Assembly: GCF_021347895.1 (NCBI RefSeq)
Contig: NC_067113.1
Span: 43,501,474-43,565,473, forward strand
Direction of reading: 5' to 3'
DNA length: 64,000 nt
Origin: Acanthochromis polyacanthus
Taxonomy: Eukaryota; Chordata; Actinopteri; Pomacentridae
A model generated the notes under the pieces. It saw nothing but the letters and a program-made list of their open reading frames with translations, ran no database searches and was not told the origin of the DNA. Positions 23,862 through 38,800 of the stretch are shown piece by piece; within the stretch, counting starts at the first letter, position 1; every line of letters starts with the position of its first letter. Made by a program: the position numbers and the translations under genes.

Positions 23862-26800
23862 ATGGCTCGCGGCTGCATCTGCTGCGTGAAATACATGCTC
23901 TTCCTCTTCAACCTCCTCTTCTGGGTAATTCCTCAACACTCACCGAGTCTGACGCTGTTTTCTGGATGTTTTCAGATCAGAACACGAGTTCAAACGTTTT
24001 ATTATCATTAAATCGGCAGGAAGTGTCTGAGTTTCCTGTGTGTGTTTCAGCTGGGTGGCTGTGGGCTGCTGGGTGTCGGTGTTTGGCTGTCGGTTTCTCA
24101 GGGCAGCTTTGCCACCCTGTCGCCCTCCTTCCCGTCGCTCTCGGCCGCCAACCTCATCATCACCCTCGGCACTGTCGTCATGGTGACGGGTTTCCTGGGT
24201 TGCCTGGGTGCCATCAAGGAGAACAAATGCCTGCTGCTGAGTGTGAGTTCACTAAAGTAATATTACTGATTGTGAGATTAACTCTAATTAAAGTTTGTCA
24301 TCCTGCAGGTCAAATTGATCTGTTTTTAAAGTTTGAAAATGTGGGAAAAAATATATATTTTCACGGTGAAGCTTCTGATGTCCACATTTTCAACATTTTT
24401 GGGAAATCTTTGAACATTTTTTTGGTGGAAGAAAAGAAATGTTAAAAATGTTTCTTAAGAACATTGACAATTTTTTTTTTTCTGTGAAGAACATTTTTTG
24501 TGAATGTTCTTAACCCTTTAAGCTTCAGTGTACCGCCGGCGGTACACCTACTAATTTGCATAGGAATTTCAAGAATGTCCGACGGGTGCAAACGCGATTA
24601 TACAAACACTATACACCGATGGAAAGCTTAGATTCTCATGAATCCGCCGGTATAAACCACTTTCAGATGCGATTACCACAGCGGGTGAGAAAAACACATT
24701 TGTCCGACAAAAACAAATATTCATCCATCCGTTCTCTATACACGGCTTCAAAGCACACAGCGCGACTCACATTTCCGGGTTTATTATTACACACACAAAA
24801 AAAGATTCCACAAAAAACGGCCATAATCCAACCTTTTAAATCAGATGACACAAGCCAGTAAACTATTTTGTCCAAAACATGTCCTGAAGTCGGTATAAAA
24901 TCCCCGAATCGGTCGTTTTCAAGGAAATGCACCTCCCGATGCGCGTCCAATATTCCCTGTATTTTTCGTAATTTTTTTTTATTTAAAAATAGAATATTAG
25001 CGATTTTTTGTACTGAAAACGGCTGGAATTGACTGAAGCTTAAAGGGTTAAAAAACATAAGTTTTACTTCTATATATGTAATTACTTTAGATAGTTTTAG
25101 TTTTTTTTGGAAGATTTTTACTCATTTTCTGAAAATATTCACAAGAATTTTCTTGCCAAATTTAGAGGATTTCTTTTAAATAAAACTTTTAAGGAATTAT
25201 TGGAATTTTCTTCCTGAAGGTTTTGCAAATTTTCAGAAATTTTTTGGATTTTTTTTCTGAATTTTTGGATTTTTTTCAGACGAGGAAACAACATATTTTG
25301 GTGCTCGTACAGTAAATGAGGACAACAGGAGGGTTAAGCTTCTGAAATAACAAGCAGTTTTGAAGCGTCATTTTTTCTCACTGTAATTTAAAGTCTTGTG
25401 CCTCAGTGGAAACAGCATAATCATGGTGAGAAGCAGAGTTTTAAAAAAATCTTACAAAATAAATAATCAAAGAAATTCAACTTCTGTTTGTTTTTTTAAT
25501 GATTTATGGTGTTGTCACTTCCTGCTACTTCTAGTCATTATTGTGCCATTTCCATACAGATGCAGATTTTGCAGTAAAAATATGACAGTAACAACAAAAC
25601 ACATGAAATGGGTAATACAAGAGCACATTATAAATTGAAATTTAAGGTTTTGGTGCAGAAATACCAGGATTAAAATTAATTTTCATTTTGATTAAAAGCT
25701 AAACTGAGGTTTGAATGTAATCTTTCTTCATTTTCAGCTAGGACCTAGTTTAAGATTGGACAGTTTATAGCAAAATAATTCAAACCCTGATTTAATCTGG
25801 TGGAAACTTTTTTTTAGGTGTCAGCTTTTTTTCATGTGATTTATGAGTGAAAGTCAGTCAATGTTGGTGTTTTAAATTATGTTGAAGCCTTTTTAATGTG
25901 ATTGTCTGACGCTTTCATTCTCTTCATTAGTTCTTCATCGTTCTGTTGATCATCCTCCTGGCTGAACTCATCCTCCTAATCCTCTTCTTCGTCTACACAG
26001 ACAAGGTAAGACTGGAACATTAATATTTATCCTCTGCTGCTGCAGCTTCGTGTGCCTACACGTCCCGTAATCCACCTCTCTACCTCCGTCCGCCCAGGTG
26101 AATGAAAATGCCAGACGTGACCTGAAAGAAGGTCTGGTTCTGTACAACACGGACAACAACGCTGGGCTGAGGGACGCATGGAACACCATCCAGGGAGAGG
26201 TAGATCACATCCATCATAATAAAGACCGTACAGGCCTCTAGCTGGTGTGGAACTTTAGCTGTAGATGAATTCTGCAGCTCAGAATAACTGCTGCTTGTGT
26301 TCCAGTGGAGGTGCTGTGGAGTGATGAACCACAACGACTGGTACGTCGCCCTGCATGAGAACGTGGTTCCTGACCGCTGCTGCCAGCAGGTTTTCCCGGG
26401 CTGCGGACGCAACGCCTCCAACGCCTTCTGGACACGGGTCAGTTATTAAACCACATGTCTGTTAACTTCTTCCTATTGTCAGTAAACCCCATGGAAAAAA
26501 AAAAACGGTTACACAGGAGTAAGTGTTGTTTATGGACCCAAAGCCTGACTTACTGTTGTTGCCCAAAATATAGAAATGAGCAACTAATCATTATTTATAT
26601 TGTTGATTTGTTTCTAAAAAGCTAAAGATGACGTCCTCAAATGTCTTGTTTTGTCCTCAACTCAAAGACATTCAGCTTAAAGCTGTAGGAGTAAAAAAAA
26701 CAAAAACACAGTACAGTGGTCCCTCACCATATCGCGGTTCATTTTTCACAATCTCACTGTATCGCAGATTTTCACCATATCACAGGTTTGTACTGGTATT

Positions 26801-29800
26801 TTTATACATTTATTATTGTGGTGAGCGATTATAAAAAGGCGCTAGGGAAAGGATATCTGCCTTTAATGCACTCTGCAACTGGTAGATGCTTTTATTTTGA
26901 CACACGGAAAATCAAATTAGAGAAAATATGTCAGGAAGTCTTCACATTTCACACTCACAGTCCTGACAACGCTTAACCAAACTAGCTAGGCTGACTAAAC
27001 CACAAAAACACAAACACTAATAACAGCATGACACTAACATAAACCACAATAATGACATTTAAACCCCAAACACAGCGAACTCCCATGGTGCACTGCAGCA
27101 CAATAGTTCAGTCATAGCGACCAGCTGTGCGATCAGTACATTATTTTAATTAGTTTGTGGAAAAATGAGAATTTTCTAGCCTAAAAAAATACAAACAATA
27201 TGAAAAATAATAATTAAAATATATTTTACATTTATCAGCGTCTGATCACTGGTCATAGTGTTGCTCTGCAGTGTGTGGGGAGGGTTTATAAAGCCTTAAA
27301 ATATATATAAATAATGAAATAAATATGGTTGCTACTTGGTGATAGACGCGGGACGACTTTACTTACAATACTCTAGCGATCTCAGAGCTGGTCTCTACAA
27401 CTGAACTTTTGTGCTGCAATGCACCATGGGAGCTTGGGGTGTTGAGGGTTTAAATGTCATTATTGTGGTTTATGTTCGTGTTACACTGTGTTTTATTGTA
27501 TTTCTGTGGTTTAGTCAGCCTAGTTTTTTTTTCTCGTCAATATCTGTCGAATTTTTCAAATGGAGAGAACAAAATAAAACAAAAGGTTAGCAATGTGACA
27601 CAAATGAAATAACGTGTTACCACACAGGTCCTTGTTGGATGGAGACATTTGATGAAACAAAAATATTAAAATATATTAAAATCCTACATTAGGTTTTCCC
27701 CTTAACACACATATGGTCACTGTAACAGTGCAGACAAAATGAAGTTCCCGTTTGTTGTCAAAGCAAGAAAAACAGCAATAAACAGTACAATTTAAAAAGA
27801 ACAATGAACATATTTACACAAGGGCATAAATGCAATAGCAGCATTAGTCTTTCAGGTGCCGAAGGAATGTGAGTGTCAGGCTCTGTGATTGTTGACTGCA
27901 GACTGCATAAAAGATAGTAAACGCAGTTTGCCACAATAATAAATGTATAAAAATACCTATATACCACAAAATCAATATAATATAGCAAAAAATCTGCGAT
28001 ACGGTGAGACCGCGATATGACAAGGGACCACTGTATGCTACGTTAAGAAGCTACTGTTACATATTCTGAGTAATTTTTTTAAATTAACAATCAGTTTCAT
28101 CTTTTTAGCACCCTATAATTTACTCACTGAATGTCTCTAAGCGTTAGTTTTTACTGACCTCCATAAAAGTTGGAGAGTATTGAGAGACAAATCGTTTGAA
28201 GGTGTAAATGGTTCCGTATTTAAGACGCATTCAATCAGATGCTCCAGTCTCACAGCTCCAGTTATTTATTGTCATCATTATTACCAATAACAGCTTTTTC
28301 TCTAAATAAAGAACCTGTTGACACTTCCTCTGTGGAGGTTTTCAGTCATAATCCAAGTGCTAAAACAAAGTCAGCTAGACTTTCTAGAAGACGTTTCACT
28401 TCTCATCTAAAAGGTTTCTTCAGTCTCGGAGTTGGTTTGGTCACCTGAGGCCAGCTGTCTAAAGATGGATCTCAGGACTCAGGATAGACGTAGTCTGGTC
28501 TCTCTGTTTACTTATGAATGTTAGAAGTTGATATAGACGGCGTCTTTTATGGTTTGACAGAATAGTCAGACTTCTTTTGTTAAATGTCTGCACTGTTGTC
28601 CTCAAATGATTTATGACCTCAGTGCATTAATTGCTCATCAAATTTCACCAAACTGCCAATAGAAGGGGAGCTAAAACAGAGAATTGTGTGGTCGATTAAG
28701 ACCACTGAGCGGCTGGTCCGGAACAGTTGGCAGGATTGTGGACAGTGGATCAACTGGACGGAGCCATGAATTGGCTGCAGTCCATCTTCATCTGAAGGGA
28801 AGCTCATCTGAGGACAACAGTGTTTACATCACAAAAGAGGACCACTGGTTTGAAACATGAGGGAAAGAAGAAACCACATCAAACTGAAGAGACTATAAAT
28901 AGAGAAGGGAGCTATGACACTACTGATCATCCCATTAAATCAGGAATATAGATCCTTCCTCTCACAGCTCAACATCCAACATCACACCTCGACTCCTGGC
29001 TGACCACGAGAACCTAGAGAAACAAAAAAAAGTGGATAGTAAACAACAAATATGCTGGAACAGCTCCTTCATTGATTTTTTTCCACGATTTGGATGACAT
29101 ACTACACTATAATGTTTTTTCCACATTTTGGACGACATACTAAACTATGACTTTTTTTGTGATGTTTTTGGACCACCTAATAAACTATGACTTTATTGTC
29201 ACATTTTGGACTACATACTAAACTATGACAGTTTGTCGATTTTCGGGAAAAAAAATGACGTCTCTTTTCCATTATCGGACAATATACTAAACTATGACAT
29301 TTTTTTGTCCATTTTGGGACAGTTTACTGAACTATGGTGTTTTTTGTCGATTTTTGGACAATAAGTGACGTTTCTTGTCCATTATCAGACGACATATTAA
29401 ACTATGACATTTTTTTGTCCATTTTGGGATGGCTTACTAAACTATGACGTTTTTTGTCCATTTTTGACGACATACTAAACTGACGTTTTTGTCCATTTTC
29501 GGACAACATACGAAACTATGACGTTCTTTGTCGATTTTCAGAATGCATAGTTAACTATGATACTTTTGTTCATTTTCGGACACAGAATGCCATTTTTTTT
29601 GTCCATTTTTGACGACATACTAAACTATGATGTTTTTTGTCCATTTTCGGATGACATACTAAACTATGACGTTTTTTATCCATTTTCAGACGACATACTA
29701 AACCATGACCTTTTTTTTGTCCATTTTTGACGACATACTAAACTATGACGTTTTTGTCCATTTTCGGACGACATACTAAACTATGACGTTCTTTGTCGAT

Positions 29801-32800
29801 TTTCAGACAACATAGTAAACTATGACGCTTTTGTTCATTTTCGGAAGCAGAATGCCATTTTTTGTCCATTTTTGACGACATACTAAACCATGACTTTTTT
29901 TTTATCGTTTTTCGGACGACATACTAAACGATGACGTTTTTTTGTCTATTTTTGATGACATACTAAACCATTATATTTTTTGTCCATTTTCGGACGACAT
30001 ACTAAACTATGACTTTTTTGTCGATTTTCAGAATGCATAGTAAACTATGACGCTTTTGTTCATTTTCGGACACAGAATGCCATTTTTTGTCCATTTTTGA
30101 CGACATACTAAACTGGTATTTTTTGTCCATTTTCGGATGGCATACTAAACTATGACGTTTTTTACTCCATTTTCGGACGACATACTCAACTATGACGTTT
30201 TTTGTCCATTTTTGACGACATACTAAACTATGACTTTTTTGTTCATTTTCGGACGACATACTAAACTGACGTTTTTGTCCATTTTTGACGACATACTAAA
30301 CTATGACGTTTTTGTCCATTTTCGGACGACATACTAAACTATGACGTTTTTGTCCATTTTCGGACGACATACTAAACTATGACATTTTTTGTCCATTTTC
30401 GGACGACATACTAAACTATGACGTTTTTTGTCCATTTTCGGACGACAAACTAAACTATGACGTTTTTTGTCCATTTTCGGACGACATACTAAACTATGAT
30501 GTTTTTGTCCATTTTTGGACGACATACTAAACTATGACGTTTTTTGTCGATTTTCAGACAGCATAGTAAACTCTGACGCTTTTGTTCATTTTCGGACACA
30601 GAATGCCATTTTTTGTCCATTTTTGACGACATACTAAACTATGGTGTTTTTTGTCCATTTTCGGACGACATACTAAACTATGACGTTTTTGTTCATTTTC
30701 AGACGACATACTAAACTATGACGTTCTTTGTCAATTTTCAGAATGCATAGTAAACTATGACGCTTTTGTTCATTTTCGGACACAGAATGCCATTTTTGAC
30801 GACATATTAAACTATGACGTTTTTTGTACATTTTCGGATGACATGACGTTTTTTGTTTATTGTCGGATGACATACGAAACTGACGTTTTTTGTCCATTTT
30901 CGGACGACATACTAAACTATGATGTTTTTGTCCATTTTCGACGACATACTAAACTATGATGTTCTTTGTCGATTTTCAGAATGCATAGTAAACTATGACG
31001 CTTTTGTTCATTTTCGGACACAGAATGCCATTTTTTGTCCATTTTTGACGACATACTAAACTATGGTGTTTTTTGTCCATTTTCGGACGGCATACTAAAC
31101 TATGACGTTTTTTACTCCATTTTCGGACGACATACTCAACTATGACGTTTTTTGTCCATTTTTGACGACATACTAAACTATGACTTTTTTGTTCATTTTC
31201 GGACGACATACTAAACTGACGTTTTTGTCCATTTTTGACGACATACTAAACTATGACGTTTTTGTCCATTTTCGGACGACATACTAAACTATGACGTTTT
31301 TGTCCATTTTCGGACGACATACTAAACTATGACATTTTTTGTCCATTTTCGGACGACATACTAAACTATGACGTTTTTTGTCCATTTTCGGACGACATAC
31401 TAAACTATGACGTTTTTTGTCCATTTTCGGACGACAAACTAAACTATGACGTTTTTTGTCCATTTTCGGACGACATACTAAACTATGACGTTTTTTACTC
31501 CATTTTCGGACGACATACTAAACTATGACGTTTTTTTGTCCATTTTCGGACGACATACTAAACTATGACGTTTTTTTACTCCATTTTCGGACGACATACT
31601 AAACTGTGACGTTTTTGTTCATTTTCAGACGACATACTAAACTATGACGTTCTTTGTCAATTTTCAGAATGCATAGTAAACTATGACGCTTTTGTTCATT
31701 TTCGGACACAGAATGCCATTTTTTGTCCATTTTTGACGACATATTAAACTATGACGTTTTTGTACATTTTTGGATGACATGACGTTTTTTGTTTATTGTC
31801 GGATGACATACTAAACTATGACGTTTTTTGTCCATTTTCGGACGACATACTAAACTATGACGTTTTTGTCCATTTTTGACGACATACTAAACTATGATGT
31901 TTTTGTCCATTTTCGGACGACATACTAAACTATGACTTTTTTGTTCATTTTCGGACGACATACTAAACTGACGTTTTTGTCCATTTTTGACGACATACTA
32001 AACTATGACGTTTTTGTCCATTTTCGGACGACATACTAAACTGTGACGTTTTTGTCCATTTTCGGACGACATACTAAACTATGACATTTTTTGTCCATTT
32101 TCGGACGACATACTAAACTATGACTTTTTTGTCGATTTTCAGAATGCATAGTAAACTATGACGCTTTTGTTCATTTTCGGACACAGAATGCCATTTTTTG
32201 TCCATTTTTGACGACATATTAAACTATGACGTTTTTTGTCCATTTTTGGATGACATACTAAACTATGACGTTTTTTACTCCATTTTCGGACGACATACTC
32301 AACTATGACGTTTTTTGTCCATTTTTGACGACATACTAAACTATGACTTTTTTGTTCATTTTCGGACGACATACTAAACTGACGTTTTTGTCCATTTTTG
32401 ACGACATACTAAACTATGACGTTTTTGTCCATTTTCGGACGACATACTAAACTATGACATTTTTTGTCCATTTTCGGACGACATACTAAACTATGACGTT
32501 TTTTGTCCATTTTCGGACGACAAACTAAACTATGACGTTTTTTGTCCATTTTCGGACGACATACTAAACTATGACGTTTTTTGTCGATTTTCAGACAGCA
32601 TAGTAAACTCTGACGCTTTTGTTCATTTTCGGACACAGAATGCCATTTTTTGTCCATTTTTGACGACATACTAAACTATGGTGTTTTTTGTCCATTTTCG
32701 GACGGCATACTAAACTATGACGTTTTTGTTCATTTTCAGACGACATACTAAACTATGACGTTCTTTGTCAATTTTCAGAATGCATAGTAAACTATGACGC

Positions 32801-35800
32801 TTTTGTTCATTTTCGGACACAGAATGCCATTTTTTGTCCATTTTTGACGACATATTAAACTATGACGTTTTTTGTACATTTTCGGATGACATGACGTTTT
32901 TTGTTTATTGTCGGATGACATACGAAACTGACGTTTTTTGTCCATTTTCGGACGACATACTAAACTATGATGTTTTTGTCCATTTTCGACGACATACTAA
33001 ACTATGACGTTTTTTACTCCATTTTCGGACGACATACTCAACTATGACGTTTTTTGTCCATTTTTGACGACATACTAAACTATGACTTTTTTGTTCATTT
33101 TCGGACGACATACTAAACTGACGTTTTTGTCCATTTTTGACAACATACTACACTATGACGTTTTTGTCCATTTTTGACGACATACTAAACTATGACGTTT
33201 TTGTCCATTTTTGACGACATACTAAACTATGACGTTTTTTGTCCATTTTCGGACGACAAACTAAACTATGACGTTTTTTGTCCATTTTCGGACGACATAC
33301 TAAACTATGACGTTTTTTACTCCATTTTCGGACGACATACTAAACTATGACGTTTTTTTGTCCATTTTCGGACGACATACTAAACTATGACGTTTTTTGT
33401 CGATTTTCAGACAGCATAGTAAACTCTGACGCTTTTGTTCATTTTCGGACACAGAATGCCATTTTTTGTCCATTTTTGACGACATACTAAACTATGGTGT
33501 TTTTTGTCCATTTTCGGACGGCATACTAAACTATGACGTTTTTGTTCATTTTCAGACGACATACTAAACTATGACGTTCTTTGTCAATTTTCAGAATGCA
33601 TAGTAAACTATGACGCTTTTGTTCATTTTCGGACACAGAATGCCATTTTTTGTCCATTTTTGACGACATATTAAACTATGACGTTTTTTGTACATTTTCG
33701 GATGACATGACGTTTTTTGTTTATTGTCGGATGACATACGAAACTGACGTTTTTTGTCCATTTTCGGACGACATACTAAACTATGATGTTTTTGTCCATT
33801 TTCGACGACATACTAAACTATGACGTTTTTTACTCCATTTTCGGACGACATACTCAACTATGACGTTTTTTGTCCATTTTTGACGACATACTAAACTATG
33901 ACTTTTTTGTTCATTTTCGGACGACATACTAAACTGACGTTTTTGTCCATTTTTGACGACATACTAAACTATGACGTTTTTGTCCATTTTCGGACGACAT
34001 ACTAAACTGACGTTTTTGTCCATTTTTGACGACATACTAAACTATGACGTTTTTGTCCATTTTTGACGGCATACTAAACTATGACGTTTTTGTCCATTTT
34101 CGGACGACATACTAAACTATGACGTTTTTGTCCATTTTCGGACGACATACTAAACTGACATTTTTTGTCCATTTTCGGACGACATACTAAACTATGACGT
34201 TTTTTGTCCATTTTCGGACGACATACTAAACTATGACCTTTTTTTGTCCATTTTCGGACGACATACTAAACTATGATGTTTTTGTCCATTTTCGGACGAC
34301 ATACTAAACTATGACGTTCTTTGTCGATTTTCAGAATGCATAGTAAACTATGACGCTTTTGTTCATTTTCGGATGACATGACGCTTTTTGTTTATTGTCG
34401 GATGACATACTAAACTATGACGTTTTTTGTCCATTTTCGGACGACATACTAAACTATGACGTTTTTGTCCATTTTTGACGACATACTAAACTATGACGTT
34501 TTTGTCCATTTTCGGACGACATACTAAACTATGACGTTCTTTGTCGATTTTCAGAATGCATAGTAAACTATGACGCTTTTTTCATTTTCGGACACAGAAT
34601 GCCATTTTTTGTCCATTTTTGACGACATACTAAACTATGGTGTTTTTTGTCCATTTTCGGACGGCATACTAAACTATGACGTTTTTTACTCCATTTTCGG
34701 ACGACATACTCAACTATGACGTTTTTTGTCCATTTTTGACGACATACTAAACTATGACTTTTTTGTTCATTTTCGGACGACATACTAAACTGACGTTTTT
34801 GTCCATTTTTGACAACATACTACACTATGACGTTTTTGTCCATTTTTGACGACATACTAAACTATGACGTTTTTGTCCATTTTCGGACGACATACTAAAC
34901 TATGACGTTTTTGTCCATTTTCGGACGACATACTAAACTATGACATTTTTTGTCCATTTTCGGACGACATACTAAACTATGATGGTTTTGTCCATTTTCG
35001 GACGACATACTAAACTATGACGTTCTTTGTCGATTTTCAGAATGCATAGTAAACTATGACGCTTTTGTTCATTTTCGGACACAGAATGCCATTTTTTGTC
35101 CATTTTTGACGACATACTAAACTATGGTGTTTTTTGTCCATTTTCGGACGGCATACTAAACTATGATGTTTTTTTACTCCATTTTCGGACGACATACTCA
35201 ACTATGACGTTTTTTGTCCATTTTTGACGACATACTAAACTATGACTTTTTTGTTCATTTTCGGACGACATACTAAACTATGACGTTTTTTGTCCATTTT
35301 CGGACGACATACTAAACTGTGACGTTTTTTTGTCCATTTTCGGACGACATACTAAACTATGACGTTTTTTTGTCCATTTTTGACGACATACTAAACTGTG
35401 ACTTTTTTGTTCATTTTCGGACGACATACTAAACTGACGTTTTTGTCCATTTTTGACGACATACTAAACTATGACGTTTTTGTCCATTTTTGACGACATA
35501 CTAAACTATGACGTTTTTGTCCATTTTCGGACGACATACTAAACTATGACGTTTTTTGTCCATTTTCGGACGACATACTAAACTATGACGTTTTTTTGTC
35601 CATTTTCGGACGACATACTAAACTATGACGTTTTTTTGTCCATTTTTGACGACATACTAAACTGTGACTTTTTTGTTCATTTTCGGACGACATACTAAAC
35701 TGACCTTTTTTGTCCATTTTTGACGACATACTAAACTCTGACGTTTTTTGTCCATTTTCGGACGACATACTAAACTATGACCTTTTTTGTCCATTTTTGA

Positions 35801-38800
35801 CGACATACTAAACTATGACGTTTTTTGTCCATTTTCGGACGACATACTAAACTATGACGTTTTTTACTCCATTTTCGGACGACATACTAAACTATGACGT
35901 TTTTTTGTCCATTTTCGGACGACATACTAAACTATGACGTTTTTTGTCGATTTTCAGACAGCATAGTAAACTCTGACGCTTTTGTTCATTTTCGGACACA
36001 GAATGCCATTTTTTGTCCATTTTTGACGACATACTAAACTATGGTGTTTTTTGTCCATTTTCGGACGGCATACTAAACTATGACGTTTTTGTTCATTTTC
36101 AGACGACATACTAAACTATGACGTTCTTTGTCAATTTTCAGAATGCATAGTAAACTATGACGCTTTTGTTCATTTTCGGACACAGAATGCCATTTTTTGT
36201 CCATTTTTGACGACATATTAAACTATGACGTTTTTTGTACATTTTCGGATGACATGACGTTTTTTGTTTATTGTCGGATGACATACGAAACTGACGTTTT
36301 TTGTCCATTTTCGGACGACATACTAAACTATGATGTTTTTGTCCATTTTCGACGACATACTAAACTATGACGTTTTTTACTCCATTTTCGGACGACATAC
36401 TCAACTATGACGTTTTTTGTCCATTTTTGACGACATACTAAACTATGACTTTTTTGTTCATTTTCGGACGACATACTAAACTGACGTTTTTGTCCATTTT
36501 TGACGACATACTAAACTATGACGTTTTTGTCCATTTTCGGACGACATACTAAACTGACGTTTTTGTCCATTTTTGACGACATACTAAACTATGACGTTTT
36601 TGTCCATTTTTGACGGCATACTAAACTATGACGTTTTTGTCCATTTTCGGACGACATACTAAACTATGACGTTTTTGTCCATTTTCGGACGACATACTAA
36701 ACTGACATTTTTTGTCCATTTTCGGACGACATACTAAACTATGACGTTTTTTGTCCATTTTCGGACGACATACTAAACTATGACCTTTTTTTGTCCATTT
36801 TCGGACGACATACTAAACTATGATGTTTTTGTCCATTTTCGGACGACATACTAAACTATGACGTTCTTTGTCGATTTTCAGAATGCATAGTAAACTATGA
36901 CGCTTTTGTTCATTTTCGGATGACATGACGCTTTTTGTTTATTGTCGGATGACATACTAAACTATGACGTTTTTTGTCCATTTTCGGACGACATACTAAA
37001 CTATGACGTTTTTGTCCATTTTTGACGACATACTAAACTATGACGTTTTTGTCCATTTTCGGACGACATACTAAACTATGACGTTCTTTGTCGATTTTCA
37101 GAATGCATAGTAAACTATGACGCTTTTTTTCATTTTCGGACACAGAATGCCATTTTTTGTCCATTTTTGACGACATACTAAACTATGGTGTTTTTTGTCC
37201 ATTTTCGGACGGCATACTAAACTATGACGTTTTTTACTCCATTTTCGGACGACATACTCAACTATGACGTTTTTTGTCCATTTTTGACGACATACTAAAC
37301 TATGACTTTTTTGTTCATTTTCGGACGACATACTAAACTGACGTTTTTGTCCATTTTTGACAACATACTACACTATGACGTTTTTGTCCATTTTTGACGA
37401 CATACTAAACTATGACGTTTTTGTCCATTTTCGGACGACATACTAAACTATGACGTTTTTGTCCATTTTCGGACGACATACTAAACTATGACATTTTTGT
37501 CCATTTTCGGACGACATACTAAACTATGATGGTTTTGTCCATTTTCGGACGACATACTAAACTATGACGTTCTTTGTCGATTTTCAGAATGCATAGTAAA
37601 CTATGACGCTTTTGTTCATTTTCGGACACAGAATGCCATTTTTTGTCCATTTTTGACGACATACTAAACTATGGTGTTTTTTGTCCATTTTCGGACGGCA
37701 TACTAAACTATGATGTTTTTTTACTCCATTTTCGGACGACATACTCAACTATGACGTTTTTTGTCCATTTTTGACGACATACTAAACTATGACTTTTTTG
37801 TCCATTTTCGGACGGCATACTAAACTATGACGTTTTTTTACTCCATTTTCGGACGACATACTCAACTATGACGTTTTTTGTCCATTTTTGACGACATACT
37901 AAACTATGACTTTTTTGTTCATTTTCGGACGACATACTAAACTATGACGTTTTTTGTCCATTTTCGGACGACATACTAAACTGTGACGTTTTTTTGTCCA
38001 TTTTCGGACGACATACTAAACTATGACGTTTTTTTGTCCATTTTTGACGACATACTAAACTGTGACTTTTTTGTTCATTTTCGGACGACATACTAAACTG
38101 ACGTTTTTGTCCATTTTTGACGACATACTAAACTATGACGTTTTTGTCCATTTTTGACGACATACTAAACTATGACGTTTTTGTCCATTTTCGGACGACA
38201 TACTAAACTATGACGTTTTTTGTCCATTTTCGGACGACATACTAAACTATGACGTTTTTTTGTCCATTTTCGGACGACATACTAAACTATGACGTTTTTT
38301 TGTCCATTTTTGACGACATACTAAACTGTGACTTTTTTGTTCATTTTCGGACGACATACTAAACTGACCTTTTTTGTCCATTTTTGACGACATACTAAAC
38401 TCTGACGTTTTTTGTCCATTTTCGGACGACATACTAAACTATGACCTTTTTTGTCCATTTTTGACGACATACTAAACTATGACGTTTTTTGTCCATTTTC
38501 GGACGACATACTAAACTATGACGTTTTTTTGTCCATTTTCGGACGACATACTAAACTATGATGTTTTTGTCCATTTTTGGACGACATACTAAACTATGAC
38601 GTTTTTTGTCGATTTTCAGACAGCATAGTAAACTCTGACGCTTTTGTTCATTTTCGGACACAGAATGCCATTTTTTGTCCATTTTTGACGACATACTAAA
38701 CTATGGTGTTTTTTACTCCATTTTCGGACGACATACTAAACTATGACGTTCTTTGTCAATTTTCAGAATGCATAGTAAACTATCACGTTTTTTGTCCATT

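Noticed and set aside
30002..38432. Minus-strand frames of the MSSENEQKSHSLVCRQKW type, repeated many times
   Set aside because: Translations of the satellite unit inside the tspan9 intron, broken at irregular unit lengths.
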